Both the position numbers and the translations under genes were made by a program. A stretch of DNA of 64,000 nucleotides from Acidimicrobiales bacterium. Its GTDB lineage: Bacteria > Actinomycetota > Acidimicrobiia > Acidimicrobiales > MedAcidi-G1. Each line of letters opens with the position of its first letter. Within the stretch, counting starts at the first letter, position 1. The notes beneath the pieces were generated by a model, which worked only from the letters and a program-made list of their open reading frames with translations, searched no databases and was not told the origin of the DNA. Positions 36,275-44,963 of the stretch are shown here, piece by piece. Location of the stretch: the NCBI GenBank assembly GCA_029577135.1, contig JARQPW010000006.1, positions 1-64,000 of the forward strand, in the 5' to 3' direction.

Positions 36275-36651
36275 TGGTCGAGCTTCGTGAGGTGATGTCT
36301 CCCAACGTCGCAACGGTCGAATCGGATGCTTCGGTCGCCGATGCGGCGAAGGTCATGGTGAAGGGCGGCTTCGGTTCTGTGATCATCATGCACGGGAAGA
36401 TGCTCGTCGGCATCCTCACCGAGCGGGACGTCCTGCGGGCCGCTGCCGAGGAGACGGATCTGTCCGCCGCCTCGATCGAGGACTGGATGACCCCCGATCC
36501 CGAGACCGCCGAGCCCGAGTTCGAGACCGAGGAAGCTGCCGGGATGATGCTGTCCCGTGGCTTCCGCCACCTGCCGGTCACCCAGGACGGCGACCTCGTC
36601 GGCATCGTCAGCCTGCGCGATGTCCTGAGCGCCCGCATCGGGCGTCGCTAG
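36274..36651 (+). CDS. Protein with two CBS domains
   Basis: 125 residues forming a single Bateman module: CBS1 at about 5-60 (VMSPNVATVESDASVADAAKVM, GILTERDVLRA) and CBS2 at about 68-124 (WMTPDPETAEPE, VGIVSLRDVLSA). Stand-alone CBS pairs bind adenine nucleotides and act as energy or redox sensors for partner proteins. The likely partner is the small protein just upstream, whose stop overlaps this start. Confidence 0.92.
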   Translation: MVELREVMSPNVATVESDASVADAAKVMVKGGFGSVIIMHGKMLVGILTERDVLRAAAEETDLSAASIEDWMTPDPETAEPEFETEEAAGMMLSRGFRHLPVTQDGDLVGIVSLRDVLSARIGRR

Positions 36652-36696
36652 CCCGACCGCCGTCACGGCCGTCGGTCGGGTCTCCCCGGGGCGCCC

Positions 36697-37368
36697 ATGG
36701 CGACCGATGCCCGGGAAAGGGCGCGTCGCACCAACGACTCATGGACCGCCGGTCCTGTCTATGCGATGGTCCGGACGGCCGTCCGGTGCCTCCTCTGGCC
36801 GTACTTCCGGGTCCGCACCACGGGCCGTGAGAACATCCCCGTCGACGGTCCGGTCATCCTCGCGCCGGTGCACCGCTCGAACCTGGACTCGTTCCTGCTC
36901 TCACCGCTGACCCGTCGCCGCCTCCGGGCATTGGCGAAGATCAGCCTCTTCAACATGCGTTCCCTGGCCTGGTTCCTCGCCTCGTTGGGGGCCTTTCCGG
37001 TGCGACGCGAGGCGGCCGACCGTGAGTCGATGCGCGTGGCCCGCGACCTGCTCGACGAGGACAACCTGCTGCTGGTGTTCCCCGAGGGGACCCGGCGTGA
37101 TGGACCGCAGGTCGCCGAACTCTTCGACGGCACCGCCTGGCTGGCCGCCAAGGCCGGGGCGCGCGTGGTTCCGGTCGGCATCGCCGGCAGTGGAGAGGCG
37201 ATGCCGTCAGGTGCGAGGTTCCCGAAGCCGCGCCGGATCCGACTCGTCGTCCATCCGGTGCTCGAGCCGCCCGAACCCGGGGCTCCCCGGAGTGCGCTCA
37301 GGGCCTGGACGGCCGACCTCGAGTCGGCCCTGCAGTCCGCCCTCGACGAGGCCAACGCCGGAATCTGA
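36697..37368 (+). CDS. Lysophospholipid acyltransferase family protein (PlsC-like)
   Basis: 223 residues. VHRSNLDS carries the HX4D catalytic motif and VFPEGTRR the acyl-acceptor motif of 1-acyl-glycerol-3-phosphate acyltransferases. VPVGIAGSGEAMP follows as motif IV. A hydrophobic stretch near residues 20-35 suggests membrane association. It likely makes phosphatidic acid or acylates a related lipid. It is followed by an EamA transporter on the same strand. Confidence 0.92.
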   Translation: MATDARERARRTNDSWTAGPVYAMVRTAVRCLLWPYFRVRTTGRENIPVDGPVILAPVHRSNLDSFLLSPLTRRRLRALAKISLFNMRSLAWFLASLGAFPVRREAADRESMRVARDLLDEDNLLLVFPEGTRRDGPQVAELFDGTAWLAAKAGARVVPVGIAGSGEAMPSGARFPKPRRIRLVVHPVLEPPEPGAPRSALRAWTADLESALQSALDEANAGI

Positions 37369-37432
37369 CCCGGGACCTGCACAAGCTTGCGCGGATGCTG
37401 GTCGTCGACCAGTGCCGTGCGAGGGTGGCGCG

Positions 37433-38311
37433 GTGGATCGCCAGGTGGCCATCGGTCGGGGAGCGGCGACGCTCGCGGTGGTCCTGATGGCGTTCGGCCC
37501 GATCATCGTAAAGGTCTCCGACCTTGCCGAGTTGCGCTTCATCTTCTGGCGACTGATGGCGGCGCTGGTCGTCTACCTCGCCGTCCTTTTCGCCCGCGGT
37601 GGTCGTGTGACGATGGCTGCGCTCCGCACGTCGTTCTGGGGCGGACTCCTGTTCGGCCTGAACCTCGTGCTCTTCGTCACGTTCATGCGTCGGACGAGTG
37701 CCACCCATGCCATCATCATGAGTTCGCTGCAACCCATCGTCCTTTTCGGGGTGGCAGGCCCGCTGTTCGGTGAGCGTCCCCGCCGGTCGCTCTACGGCTG
37801 GTCGGTCCTCGCGCTCGGGGGAGTGGCGATCTCGATGCGGGGCGGTGACCCCAGCGGCGTGGCGACCGTCGAGGGAGACCTGTTGGCGTTCGTCGGAATG
37901 TTGTTCTGGTGCTCCTACTACATCGTCAGCAAGCGCACCCGAGTCACGCTCGACTCGGCCACCTACCAGACGGGGCTCACCCTCGTGGCGACGGCCGTGA
38001 TCCTGCCGGCGGCGTTGATCTCGGGTCAGGGGGTGGTACCCCCGTCGGGCGCCGACTGGTGGCCGGTCGTCCTGATGGCGGCGCTTCCCGGCACCGGCCA
38101 CCTGCTCACCAACTACGCCCACGCACACGTGACGTTGACGGTGATGGGCCTCATCAACCTGCTCTTCACGGTCATCGTCCCGCTCTACGCCTGGTGGCTC
38201 GTCGACGAGGCGATCGGCGGCGTGCAGGCGCTGGGCATCGCCGTAGTGATGGCGACCCTCGCCATGGTGGTGACACGTCCCGCCGAACGGCCCGTCGACA
38301 TCGGCCGTTAG
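37433..38311 (+). CDS. DMT/EamA family transporter
   Basis: 292 residues with about ten membrane segments in two EamA repeats (about 10-135 and 150-285); PLFGERP ends the first repeat and PLYAWWLVDE lies near the end of the second, both typical. The start is GTG 37433; the open frame upstream overlaps PlsC and is not EamA-like. Its stop overlaps the convergent amidotransferase stop by four bases (TTAG). It is an exporter of a metabolite of unknown identity. Confidence 0.88.
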   Translation: MDRQVAIGRGAATLAVVLMAFGPIIVKVSDLAELRFIFWRLMAALVVYLAVLFARGGRVTMAALRTSFWGGLLFGLNLVLFVTFMRRTSATHAIIMSSLQPIVLFGVAGPLFGERPRRSLYGWSVLALGGVAISMRGGDPSGVATVEGDLLAFVGMLFWCSYYIVSKRTRVTLDSATYQTGLTLVATAVILPAALISGQGVVPPSGADWWPVVLMAALPGTGHLLTNYAHAHVTLTVMGLINLLFTVIVPLYAWWLVDEAIGGVQALGIAVVMATLAMVVTRPAERPVDIGR

Positions 38312-39006
38312 CCGGACACGACCCGCAGCATCCAGTCGGCGACGGCGATGCGGTCGGTGCCACCGTCGAGCGTCGACAGTGCATCGGTGACGACCTCCTC
38401 GCCGATCCTGACGAGGCGACTGGTGTAGAGGTCGCGGGCGAAGTCGGTGTCGAACTCGGGATGGCCCTGGATGCCGATGATGTGGTCGCCGACGGCGAAC
38501 GACGCCACCGGGCAGTGGGCCGTCGACGAGGTCAGCCTCGCCCTGGCCGGCAGGTCGACGATCTGGTCCTGGTGGCAGTAGGTGATCCCGTACCCGCCGT
38601 CGACCGGAGCCGTCACCGACGAGGGGGCGACCACCTCGGCGTGTCGGACGCCGATGTTCCAGCCGCCGGTGTATCGGACCTCGCCGCCGAGCGCCTGGGC
38701 GACGGCCTGATGGCCGAAGCAGACGCCGATGAGCGGCGCCCGTGCTGCGTCGAGGTCCCTGATCACGTCGAACAGGTCGGCGATCCACGGGTCGTCGTCC
38801 AGGGCCGACGAGCGGGCACCGGACACCAGCCAGCCGTCCTGTTCGTCAGGGGCTCCGGGCAACTGGCCGCCGACCACGTAGTAGTCGGTGACCACGACCT
38901 CGGCATCGACGTCGTGGAAGAGTTCGGTGAACAACTTCTGGTACCCGCCGTAGCGGTCGAGGCGGTCGCCGCCGACCTCGTCGCAGCGCAGGAGTCCGAT
39001 GCGCAC
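38308..39006 (-). CDS. Class I glutamine amidotransferase-like protein
   Basis: A 232-residue GATase1 fold like the amidotransferase part of GMP synthase. GVCFGHQA holds the nucleophile Cys, and IGIQGHPEFD holds the His and downstream acidic residue of the triad. No synthetase domain is attached, so it may hydrolyse gamma-glutamyl groups or serve another enzyme. It is co-oriented with a Usp-like gene that ends two bases before its ATG. Confidence 0.9.
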   Translation of the reverse strand: MRIGLLRCDEVGGDRLDRYGGYQKLFTELFHDVDAEVVVTDYYVVGGQLPGAPDEQDGWLVSGARSSALDDDPWIADLFDVIRDLDAARAPLIGVCFGHQAVAQALGGEVRYTGGWNIGVRHAEVVAPSSVTAPVDGGYGITYCHQDQIVDLPARARLTSSTAHCPVASFAVGDHIIGIQGHPEFDTDFARDLYTSRLVRIGEEVVTDALSTLDGGTDRIAVADWMLRVVSG

Positions 39007-39008
39007 GG

Positions 39009-39572
39009 TCAGGCCTCCTCAGCCCGGAGGAACACCGGTCCGGTCCAGTGGGCGACCAGGTCGGTGACCACGTCGGTGTCGGAACGGAGCGGGATCACGA
39101 CCTGCCCGTCGCGTTCGGGGACCGCCGACGAGAGGTCGTCGGTGGTGGCGTAGCCGAAGCCCAGGACGATGGCGCTGGCCGCCCGGGAATCGGCGTTGCC
39201 ACCGGTGATGCGGCGGTCGATGAGCATCGTGCCGCCGGCGACGTAGTCCTCCGGGGTGCTTGCCGGACCGAAGACCAGCAGGTCGCCGCTCCAGGCGTCT
39301 GCGTAGGGCTGCCACTTCTCGCCCGCATAGACCGCGAGGGGCTCGGGCAGGTTGTCGCCGACGCGTTCCAGGGACGAGGGGAGGTCGACCTCCGTGCGGA
39401 CGACGACGACATCGGGGGCGTAGATGGTGTCGACATCGAGCGACGCGAGCGCCGCCGCGCAGCCGACGAGGATGAGCGTGGCGTCGAAGGAGCGGGCCAT
39501 GGCCGCCGAGGGGTACAACGCCGCCTGCGTCCGGTCATCGCCGTCGAGGGGAACGAGCAGGTGCGAGTACAT
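39009..39572 (-). CDS. Universal stress protein-like protein
   Basis: 187 residues. MYSHLLVPLDGDDRTQAALY and the ATLILVG strand match the N-terminus of UspA-type alpha/beta domains. The C-terminal half diverges from UspA and lacks a clear GxxGxxG-S ATP motif. It lies two bases upstream of the amidotransferase, so the two are likely one operon. Function is unknown. Confidence 0.65.
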   Translation of the reverse strand: MYSHLLVPLDGDDRTQAALYPSAAMARSFDATLILVGCAAALASLDVDTIYAPDVVVVRTEVDLPSSLERVGDNLPEPLAVYAGEKWQPYADAWSGDLLVFGPASTPEDYVAGGTMLIDRRITGGNADSRAASAIVLGFGYATTDDLSSAVPERDGQVVIPLRSDTDVVTDLVAHWTGPVFLRAEEA

Positions 39573-39675
39573 CGGGTGCGAGCGTACGCCCCCCGGTCGG
39601 GAAGCGAGGAGCCGCAGGCGTCGTTTCGCCCGGCCCGAGGTCGCACCTGCCGGTTCGGCCAGAGAGACTGCACCG

Positions 39676-40557
39676 GTGCAGCGGGGATTCCTCTACGCGG
39701 TCGGCGCCTTCACCCTCTGGGGCGTCTCACCGGTCTTCTGGAAGTTTCTCGGACACGTTCCGGCGATCGACATCTTCGGACACCGGGTGGTCTGGACGTT
39801 CGCCTGCGTCGCACTGATCCTGGTCTCCCGTCGCTCCTGGGGTCGGGTGGCCGCAGCGGCAGGCGACCGTCGGATCCTCGGCCTAGAGTTCGCCGCGGCG
39901 GCCCTGCTCGCCTCCAACTGGCTGCTCTGGGTCTGGGCCGTCACCTCCGACCACGTCATCGAGGGCAGCCTCGGCTATTTCATGAATCCGTTGGTGAGCG
40001 TCGTACTGGGGATGTTGTTCCTCGGCGAGTCACTGCGTCGGGCACAGTGGTGTGCGGTCGGCCTGGCGACTGCGGGCGTGGTCTGGCTGACGGTGCAGGT
40101 GGGCACATTGCCCTGGATCGCGCTCGTCCTGGCGTTCACCTTCGGCTTCTACGGCCTCATCAAGAAGAAGCTCGACCTGTCGCCCTTCGAGGGGCTCGGT
40201 ATCGAGATGTCGGTCCTGTTGCTGCCGGCCGTGCTGTTCCTCGTCGTAAGGGCGGCCGCCGGGGACGGATCCATGGGCGTCGGCGTCCCGGCCGACAGCC
40301 TCCTGCTGATGGCCGGCGGGTTGTTCACGGCTGTACCGCTTCTGCTGTTCGGAGCCGCCGTCCGACGGGTGCCGTTGACGGTGATCGGCCTCACCCAGTA
40401 CCTGGCGCCGACCATCAACTTCGCGCTTGGCGTGGCGGTCTACGAAGAGCCGTTCGACGGGACGCGGCTCGTCGGCTTCGCCGCCATCTGGATCGGACTG
40501 GTCGTGTTCTCGCTGGACTTCATCAAAAGCGCCCGTCGGATGCGACCGACGGCCTGA
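39676..40557 (+). CDS. rarD: EamA family transporter, RarD type
   Basis: 293 residues with about ten membrane helices. The RarD group is shown by GFLYAVGAFTLWGVSPVFWK at the start, EGSLGYFMNPLVSV in the middle and GLTQYLAPTINFALGVAVYEEPF near the end. The GTG start is supported by this conserved N-terminus; the in-frame upstream part is not membrane-like. RarD proteins are permeases of unsettled substrate; chloramphenicol-related export has been proposed for the name-giving member. Confidence 0.9.
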   Translation: MQRGFLYAVGAFTLWGVSPVFWKFLGHVPAIDIFGHRVVWTFACVALILVSRRSWGRVAAAAGDRRILGLEFAAAALLASNWLLWVWAVTSDHVIEGSLGYFMNPLVSVVLGMLFLGESLRRAQWCAVGLATAGVVWLTVQVGTLPWIALVLAFTFGFYGLIKKKLDLSPFEGLGIEMSVLLLPAVLFLVVRAAAGDGSMGVGVPADSLLLMAGGLFTAVPLLLFGAAVRRVPLTVIGLTQYLAPTINFALGVAVYEEPFDGTRLVGFAAIWIGLVVFSLDFIKSARRMRPTA

Positions 40558-40563
40558 GTTCGG

Positions 40564-40995
40564 TCAGACCCGGGCGGCTGCCAGCACCTCGGCGGCGAAC
40601 GCCGGAGCCTCGTCGTCGAGGCGGCGACGGTTGAGCGACCGGGCGGCGATCACGTCGGCCCCGTGTCCCTCGAGCAGGGCGGCCAACTTGTCGGCGGCGT
40701 CGCCCGGGTTGACGGCGTGGGTCATGAAGGCGACCACCCGCTTGTTCCAGAGCTTGGGGATGCTGCGCACCATGCCGGCGTCGCCGGGGCGGTGCCCGAA
40801 GAGGATCAGGCCGTCGACCCAGGTGCCCACGAAGACCAGGTCGGCCTCGGCGAGTTCCTTGAAGTCGATGTTGGTGACCGGTCGGACGGCGACCGTGTCG
40901 CCGGCGGCCTCGGCGGCCCCGCCGATCAGTTCGGCAGCGCGACGCGTGTTGCCGGTCCGGCTCTGGTGGATCACGACGATGTTCACGGGGCCCAT
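40564..40995 (-). CDS. Flavodoxin family protein
   Basis: 143 residues. VVIHQSRTGNTRRAAELI at the N-terminus is the FMN phosphate-binding loop; FVGTWVDGLILFG corresponds to the second FMN loop. It is an electron carrier or NAD(P)H:quinone-reductase-like protein. The family begins at MGPVNIVVIHQ, fixing the start at 40995. It is divergent from the FmdB-type gene. Confidence 0.87.
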   Translation of the reverse strand: MGPVNIVVIHQSRTGNTRRAAELIGGAAEAAGDTVAVRPVTNIDFKELAEADLVFVGTWVDGLILFGHRPGDAGMVRSIPKLWNKRVVAFMTHAVNPGDAADKLAALLEGHGADVIAARSLNRRRLDDEAPAFAAEVLAAARV

Positions 40996-41074
40996 GGCTA
41001 CCAGCGCCGCGTACCGATTGCACGCCGTCTGGCGGCTTGCACTCGGCCGGAATCCGGGCCGTACACTTCGCGCC

Positions 41075-41305
41075 ATGCCCCTCTACGACTACCGGTGTGG
41101 GACCTGCGACACCGTCTTCGAGGTCCGGCGGCCGATGTCCGAATCGGGCGATCCGGCCGTCTGTCCCGCCGGCCACGAGGGTGCCCGGCGGCTGTTGTCG
41201 GTGTTCGCTGCGGTCGGCGGCGACGACCAGCGGGCGCCGGCGCCGATGACCGGCGTCCCGATTCCCGGCAGCTGTGGCGGAGCCTGTGCCTGCCACCCCG
41301 GCTGA
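41075..41305 (+). CDS. FmdB-type zinc ribbon protein
   Basis: 76 residues. MPLYDYRCGTCDTVFEV is the standard FmdB/CxxC_CXXC_SSSS start with the first Cys pair; the second knuckle is unusual, reading CPAGHEG rather than CPxC. The C-terminal GGACACHPG adds two more Cys residues. A putative regulatory zinc ribbon. The SDR gene follows 19 bases later. Confidence 0.88.
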   Translation: MPLYDYRCGTCDTVFEVRRPMSESGDPAVCPAGHEGARRLLSVFAAVGGDDQRAPAPMTGVPIPGSCGGACACHPG

Positions 41306-41324
41306 GGAACGGGGAAACCAGAAC

Positions 41325-42098
41325 GTGCCGGGACGCCTCGAAGGGAAGATCGCCTGCATCACCGGAGCCGGGTCCGGCCTCGGGCGGGCCATCGCCGGGC
41401 GGTTCGCCGCCGAGGGGGCGACGATCGTGGCGCAGGACCTCCGGGTCGGGTCCGCTGAGGAGACGGTCGGACTCCTGCCCGATGGCGACCACTTCGCACA
41501 GGGCGGCGACGTCGCAGACCCCGAAGCCGTTGCTGCAGTGTTCGCTGCCATCGACGAGCGCCTCGGTCGTCTCGACGTGCAGGTCAACAACGCTGGTGTC
41601 GACCGCCTGCCGGGCGACGGGTTCGACCGGATGCTGGCCGGCGAGGGGGCCCAGATCCGTCTCATGGAGCACGCCGCGTTCACCCGGATGCTCGAGATCC
41701 ACGCCGGCGGCACGTTCGCCTGCACGCAGGGCGCGGTGGGACTGATGCGCGACGGGGGCTCGGTCATCACCATGTCGAGCATCGCCGGGATCGCCGGCTG
41801 GGGGCCCGTGCACTACAGCGCAGCGAAGGGTGCGATCCTCGGCTTCACCCGGGCGGCGGCCCGTGAGTTGGGCGCCATGGGCATCCGGATCAACGCCATC
41901 GCCCCCGGCGTGATCGACACGCCGATGACGGCGAAGGTCGACGACGCCATGCTGGCGCCGATGATCTCGATGACCCCGCTGGGCCGCAAGGGCACTGCAG
42001 ACGAGATCGCATCCACGGCACTGTTCCTGGCGTCGGACGACAGCTCGTTCATCACCGGCCAGTGGATCTCCCCCAACGGGGGCATCGTCACGGTCTGA
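41325..42098 (+). CDS. SDR family oxidoreductase
   Basis: 257 residues with TGAGSGLGRAIA for nucleotide binding, NNAG, catalytic Ser in MSSIAG, YSAAK as the YxxxK pair, and PNGG at the end. It is a probable NAD(P)-dependent dehydrogenase of hydroxyacyl, sugar or alcohol type. The start is set at GTG 41325, just before the first strand. Confidence 0.9.
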   Translation: MPGRLEGKIACITGAGSGLGRAIAGRFAAEGATIVAQDLRVGSAEETVGLLPDGDHFAQGGDVADPEAVAAVFAAIDERLGRLDVQVNNAGVDRLPGDGFDRMLAGEGAQIRLMEHAAFTRMLEIHAGGTFACTQGAVGLMRDGGSVITMSSIAGIAGWGPVHYSAAKGAILGFTRAAARELGAMGIRINAIAPGVIDTPMTAKVDDAMLAPMISMTPLGRKGTADEIASTALFLASDDSSFITGQWISPNGGIVTV

Positions 42099-42123
42099 GT
42101 GGCGTGCTCCGACCGGAGGCCCG

Positions 42124-42705
42124 TCAGGAACGGTCCAGGTCGACGAGGTGGGCCTCGGCCTCTTCGGGGGTGAGGCCCATCTCCGCCATGCCTTCGGCCA
42201 GCACCTGCCGGTAACTCAGGCTGGGCGGGCCCGGCGGTGGAGGTGCCGTCGAACCGAACGTCACCGCAGGGCGCCCGTCGATCGGGTCCATGCCGATCAA
42301 CAGGTCGATCACGCCGTCGACTACGACGACGGCCTCCCCCGGACCCGGGGGTGGATCGGGAAGCGACGCAGCGTCGGCCGGCATCCCGTTCTCCTGGGCG
42401 ATGACGTCCTGGAGTTGTCCGTAGGCCATCAGCCATGCTCGACCGACGACGGGCAGGGCGTCGGAGAGAGGCGCCTCGGCCGGGCAGAAGCAGCAGCCGC
42501 CGTCCCAGCGGGTCGAGTGTCCACCGAAGTGCACGGGGTGGGTGACCACCACCCTCCGGTCGTCGACGGGAGGGGCCGGGTCGCGGGCTCCCCAGTGCGG
42601 GCCCCAGGGCCGGTCGTCGCCGCAGCCGACGAGGTAGGCGAGCATCCGGTCGGCCAACAGGTTCGAGCCGTAGGCGACGTACCAGACGAGGGGGGTGTCG
42701 CTCAT
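42124..42705 (-). CDS. Gamma-glutamylcyclotransferase-like (YGSN) protein
   Basis: 193 residues. VWYVAYGSNLLADRML is the start of the GGCT-like fold, whose YGSN loop binds the gamma-glutamyl group. The rest is only loosely similar and contains a Pro-rich insertion (GSTAPPPPGPP, about residue 150), so the enzymatic role is uncertain. Its ATG overlaps the upstream FAD-oxidoreductase stop by four bases, indicating coupled translation. Confidence 0.7.
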   Translation of the reverse strand: MSDTPLVWYVAYGSNLLADRMLAYLVGCGDDRPWGPHWGARDPAPPVDDRRVVVTHPVHFGGHSTRWDGGCCFCPAEAPLSDALPVVGRAWLMAYGQLQDVIAQENGMPADAASLPDPPPGPGEAVVVVDGVIDLLIGMDPIDGRPAVTFGSTAPPPPGPPSLSYRQVLAEGMAEMGLTPEEAEAHLVDLDRS

Positions 42706-43973
42706 GGCGTCCCGAGGAGGGTGTCGGCGGCCGCCCAGGCACTGGAGGCGGCGGCGTCGGCCAGCATCCCCTCGGGGCCCACCCAGTCGCCGGCGATGAG
42801 CACGCCGGGCCGATCCGCGGCTTCGATCCCCGGTCGCCCGGCGAGGCCGCCCCGCTCCGCCAACGGGGTGCCGTGGGCGACGGTCATGGAGTGGAGGTAG
42901 CGGTCGGCGAGCAGCGACGAGGCCTGGACGCCGCAGGCGGCGGCGATGTCCTCGAGGGCGGAGCGGTTCTCGCCGGCCGCATCGTCGGCATCGGGGTGCA
43001 GGTAGCGGGCTGCGCTGGCGATCGCCTGTCCAGCGGGTGCGAGTCGGGCCGGAGGACCGTGGACCGAGAAGTAGACGGGGCGGTCGATCCCCAGCACGAA
43101 CTGATGGTCGGGCTGCCGGTCCAGGGCGAGGTCGAGCACGGCGGCCCGGGTGGGCGGGCCGGCGGCTTCGACCAGGCCGGTGGCACCGGTGAGCCGTTCG
43201 GCCGTCTCCGGACCGCCAGCCGCCACGACGGCGTTCCGGGCCGAGAGGTCCTCGGTGGCCGTCCGGATGGTGAGCCGGGGGGAGTCGCCGAGGATTCCGG
43301 TCACGGACCCGTCGTAGCGGAACACCACGCCGGCGGCCACGGCCCTGGTGGTCAACCCGTCGACCAGGGACTGCCAGCCACCGTGGAGGTACAGAACCCC
43401 GTCGTCGAGGGCCATCGACAGCTGCCGGAGGGCGGCTCCGGCGCTCTGCAGTTCGGGACAGTCGGCGTAGGTGGCCAGTCGGAACAGGGCGGCCAACAGG
43501 TTGCGGACGGCCTCACGCCGGGTGACGGAGTCGATCCAGTCGGCCACCGTGACCTCGTCGAGTGGGACGGGGTCCAGGCGGGGGAGTCGGGCAAGTAGTG
43601 CGCCCACTGCCATCTTCTCGACGGGCGACAGGAGCGAGGTGCGCAGCAGCGACACCGGTCCGGCGGGGAGCAGGTGGAGCCGGTCGTCGTAGAGGCCGCG
43701 GGTGCCCCTGGTCGGTGGCGCCTCACCTTCGACCGGGACGCCGAGGTGTCGAAGCGCCCGACTGGCGTGGCCTCCGACGTAGAGGGCGTGCGGGCCCTGG
43801 TTCACGAGGTGGTCGGCAAGCAACGACGTCCGGGCCCGACCGCCGGATGCTCCGAGCCCGTCCAGCACGATGACCGACCGACCGGCGTCGGCCAGCCGAT
43901 TGGCGGCGACCAGGCCGGCCAGTCCGGCCCCGACCACCGCAGTGTCGAACGCATTCTCTCTTGGAGTGTCCAC
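42702..43973 (-). CDS. FAD-dependent amine oxidase / phytoene desaturase-like protein
   Basis: 423 residues. VVGAGLAGLVAANRLADAG is the FAD dinucleotide fold, followed by GGRARTS; the C-terminal PGVLIAGDWVGPEGMLADAAASS motif is the ATG-domain of the NAD(P)-binding_8/amino oxidase family. The overall pattern resembles carotenoid-type desaturases more than monoamine oxidases. The GTG start at 43973 directly precedes the FAD fold. It could relate to the carotenoid oxygenase at 26 kb, but no shared operon supports this. Confidence 0.85.
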   Translation of the reverse strand: MDTPRENAFDTAVVGAGLAGLVAANRLADAGRSVIVLDGLGASGGRARTSLLADHLVNQGPHALYVGGHASRALRHLGVPVEGEAPPTRGTRGLYDDRLHLLPAGPVSLLRTSLLSPVEKMAVGALLARLPRLDPVPLDEVTVADWIDSVTRREAVRNLLAALFRLATYADCPELQSAGAALRQLSMALDDGVLYLHGGWQSLVDGLTTRAVAAGVVFRYDGSVTGILGDSPRLTIRTATEDLSARNAVVAAGGPETAERLTGATGLVEAAGPPTRAAVLDLALDRQPDHQFVLGIDRPVYFSVHGPPARLAPAGQAIASAARYLHPDADDAAGENRSALEDIAAACGVQASSLLADRYLHSMTVAHGTPLAERGGLAGRPGIEAADRPGVLIAGDWVGPEGMLADAAASSAWAAADTLLGTP

Positions 43974-44077
43974 GGCCCCCTCGCCGGTCTGGAGCGTCTG
44001 GCGTCGCCCCGAGTCTGGCATTCCGCAGCCGGCCGGCGGCCAGTCAGCCCGTCGGGTCGGTTGGTCCGACAGGCAAC

Positions 44078-44899
44078 TCAGGCGAACACGCCGTCGAGCG
44101 CCGGGGCAACAGGGTTGCCGGCCGGCGCATCCGACCCGCTGAGGTGGCCGAGCCACGTTGCGCTCACCCAGCCGCCCATGACGGCACCACCGTCGGTATC
44201 CGGGTCGAGGGGCAGCGCCTCTCCCCAGTCCATCCGGATCCGATAGGTGCCCTCGTGGCCCGGCTTCGGCTCGAGGCCGGCGGTGCTCAGGGTGCGAGGC
44301 GGGAGGGCACCGACGGGCGTCTCCTTCCAGCCCCGCATCTCGGGAATCGGCAGGTTGGGCACGTTGAGGTTGAGGACCGACGGCTTGGCCGGCGGGTCGG
44401 CGGCGACGGCCCCGACCGCCACGGCGGCGATCTCGGCGGCGCTGTCCCAGAGTTGGTCGCCGAGCGTCTCCTCTCCTCCCTGGCCCTCGATGCCCCAGCC
44501 CGTGACGGCCTGGCTGACCGCCACGCCGGTGGTGCCGCCATTGCGTGCGGTCAGGGCCGCCCCGACCGTGCCCGAGTGGTAGACGGAGCGCCCGACGTTG
44601 CTGCCGGGGTTGATGCCGGCGACGACGAGGTCGAACGGGTCGCCGAAGAGTCCGAGGCGGCTGTAGACGACGCACAGCCCGGGTGGTCCGCTGACCGACC
44701 AGGCCCGGTCGATGCCGTCGACGCGGGCGTCGTGGATTTCGGGGCGGATCAGGTGCAGGGCGCCGAGCGAGGCTCCGGCGCCGGAATACTCCTTGTCGGG
44801 GGCCACCACGGTGACGTCGCCGAGGGGCCGCATCGCACGGGCCAGGACGTGTAGGCCGACCGAGTCGATGCCGTCGTCGTTGGTGACGAGTATCCGCAT
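44078..44899 (-). CDS. surE: 5'/3'-nucleotidase SurE
   Basis: 273 residues. MRILVTNDDGIDS carries the N-terminal Asp-Asp metal pair, SGAGASL the Ser ligand loop, and GINPGSNVG the Asn ligand; SGTVGAA is also conserved. SurE removes phosphate from nucleoside monophosphates and short polyphosphate. The ATG at 44899 starts exactly at the conserved strand. It lies 64 bases after the ABC-F gene start on the opposite side, and 104 bases precede the next minus-strand gene. Confidence 0.95.
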   Translation of the reverse strand: MRILVTNDDGIDSVGLHVLARAMRPLGDVTVVAPDKEYSGAGASLGALHLIRPEIHDARVDGIDRAWSVSGPPGLCVVYSRLGLFGDPFDLVVAGINPGSNVGRSVYHSGTVGAALTARNGGTTGVAVSQAVTGWGIEGQGGEETLGDQLWDSAAEIAAVAVGAVAADPPAKPSVLNLNVPNLPIPEMRGWKETPVGALPPRTLSTAGLEPKPGHEGTYRIRMDWGEALPLDPDTDGGAVMGGWVSATWLGHLSGSDAPAGNPVAPALDGVFA

Positions 44900-44963
44900 G
44901 TCGGCGAAGGTACCGGCGGTGCAAGGACGACGCCCCAACGGCCGGGCGGTGGGAGTGTGGTCG

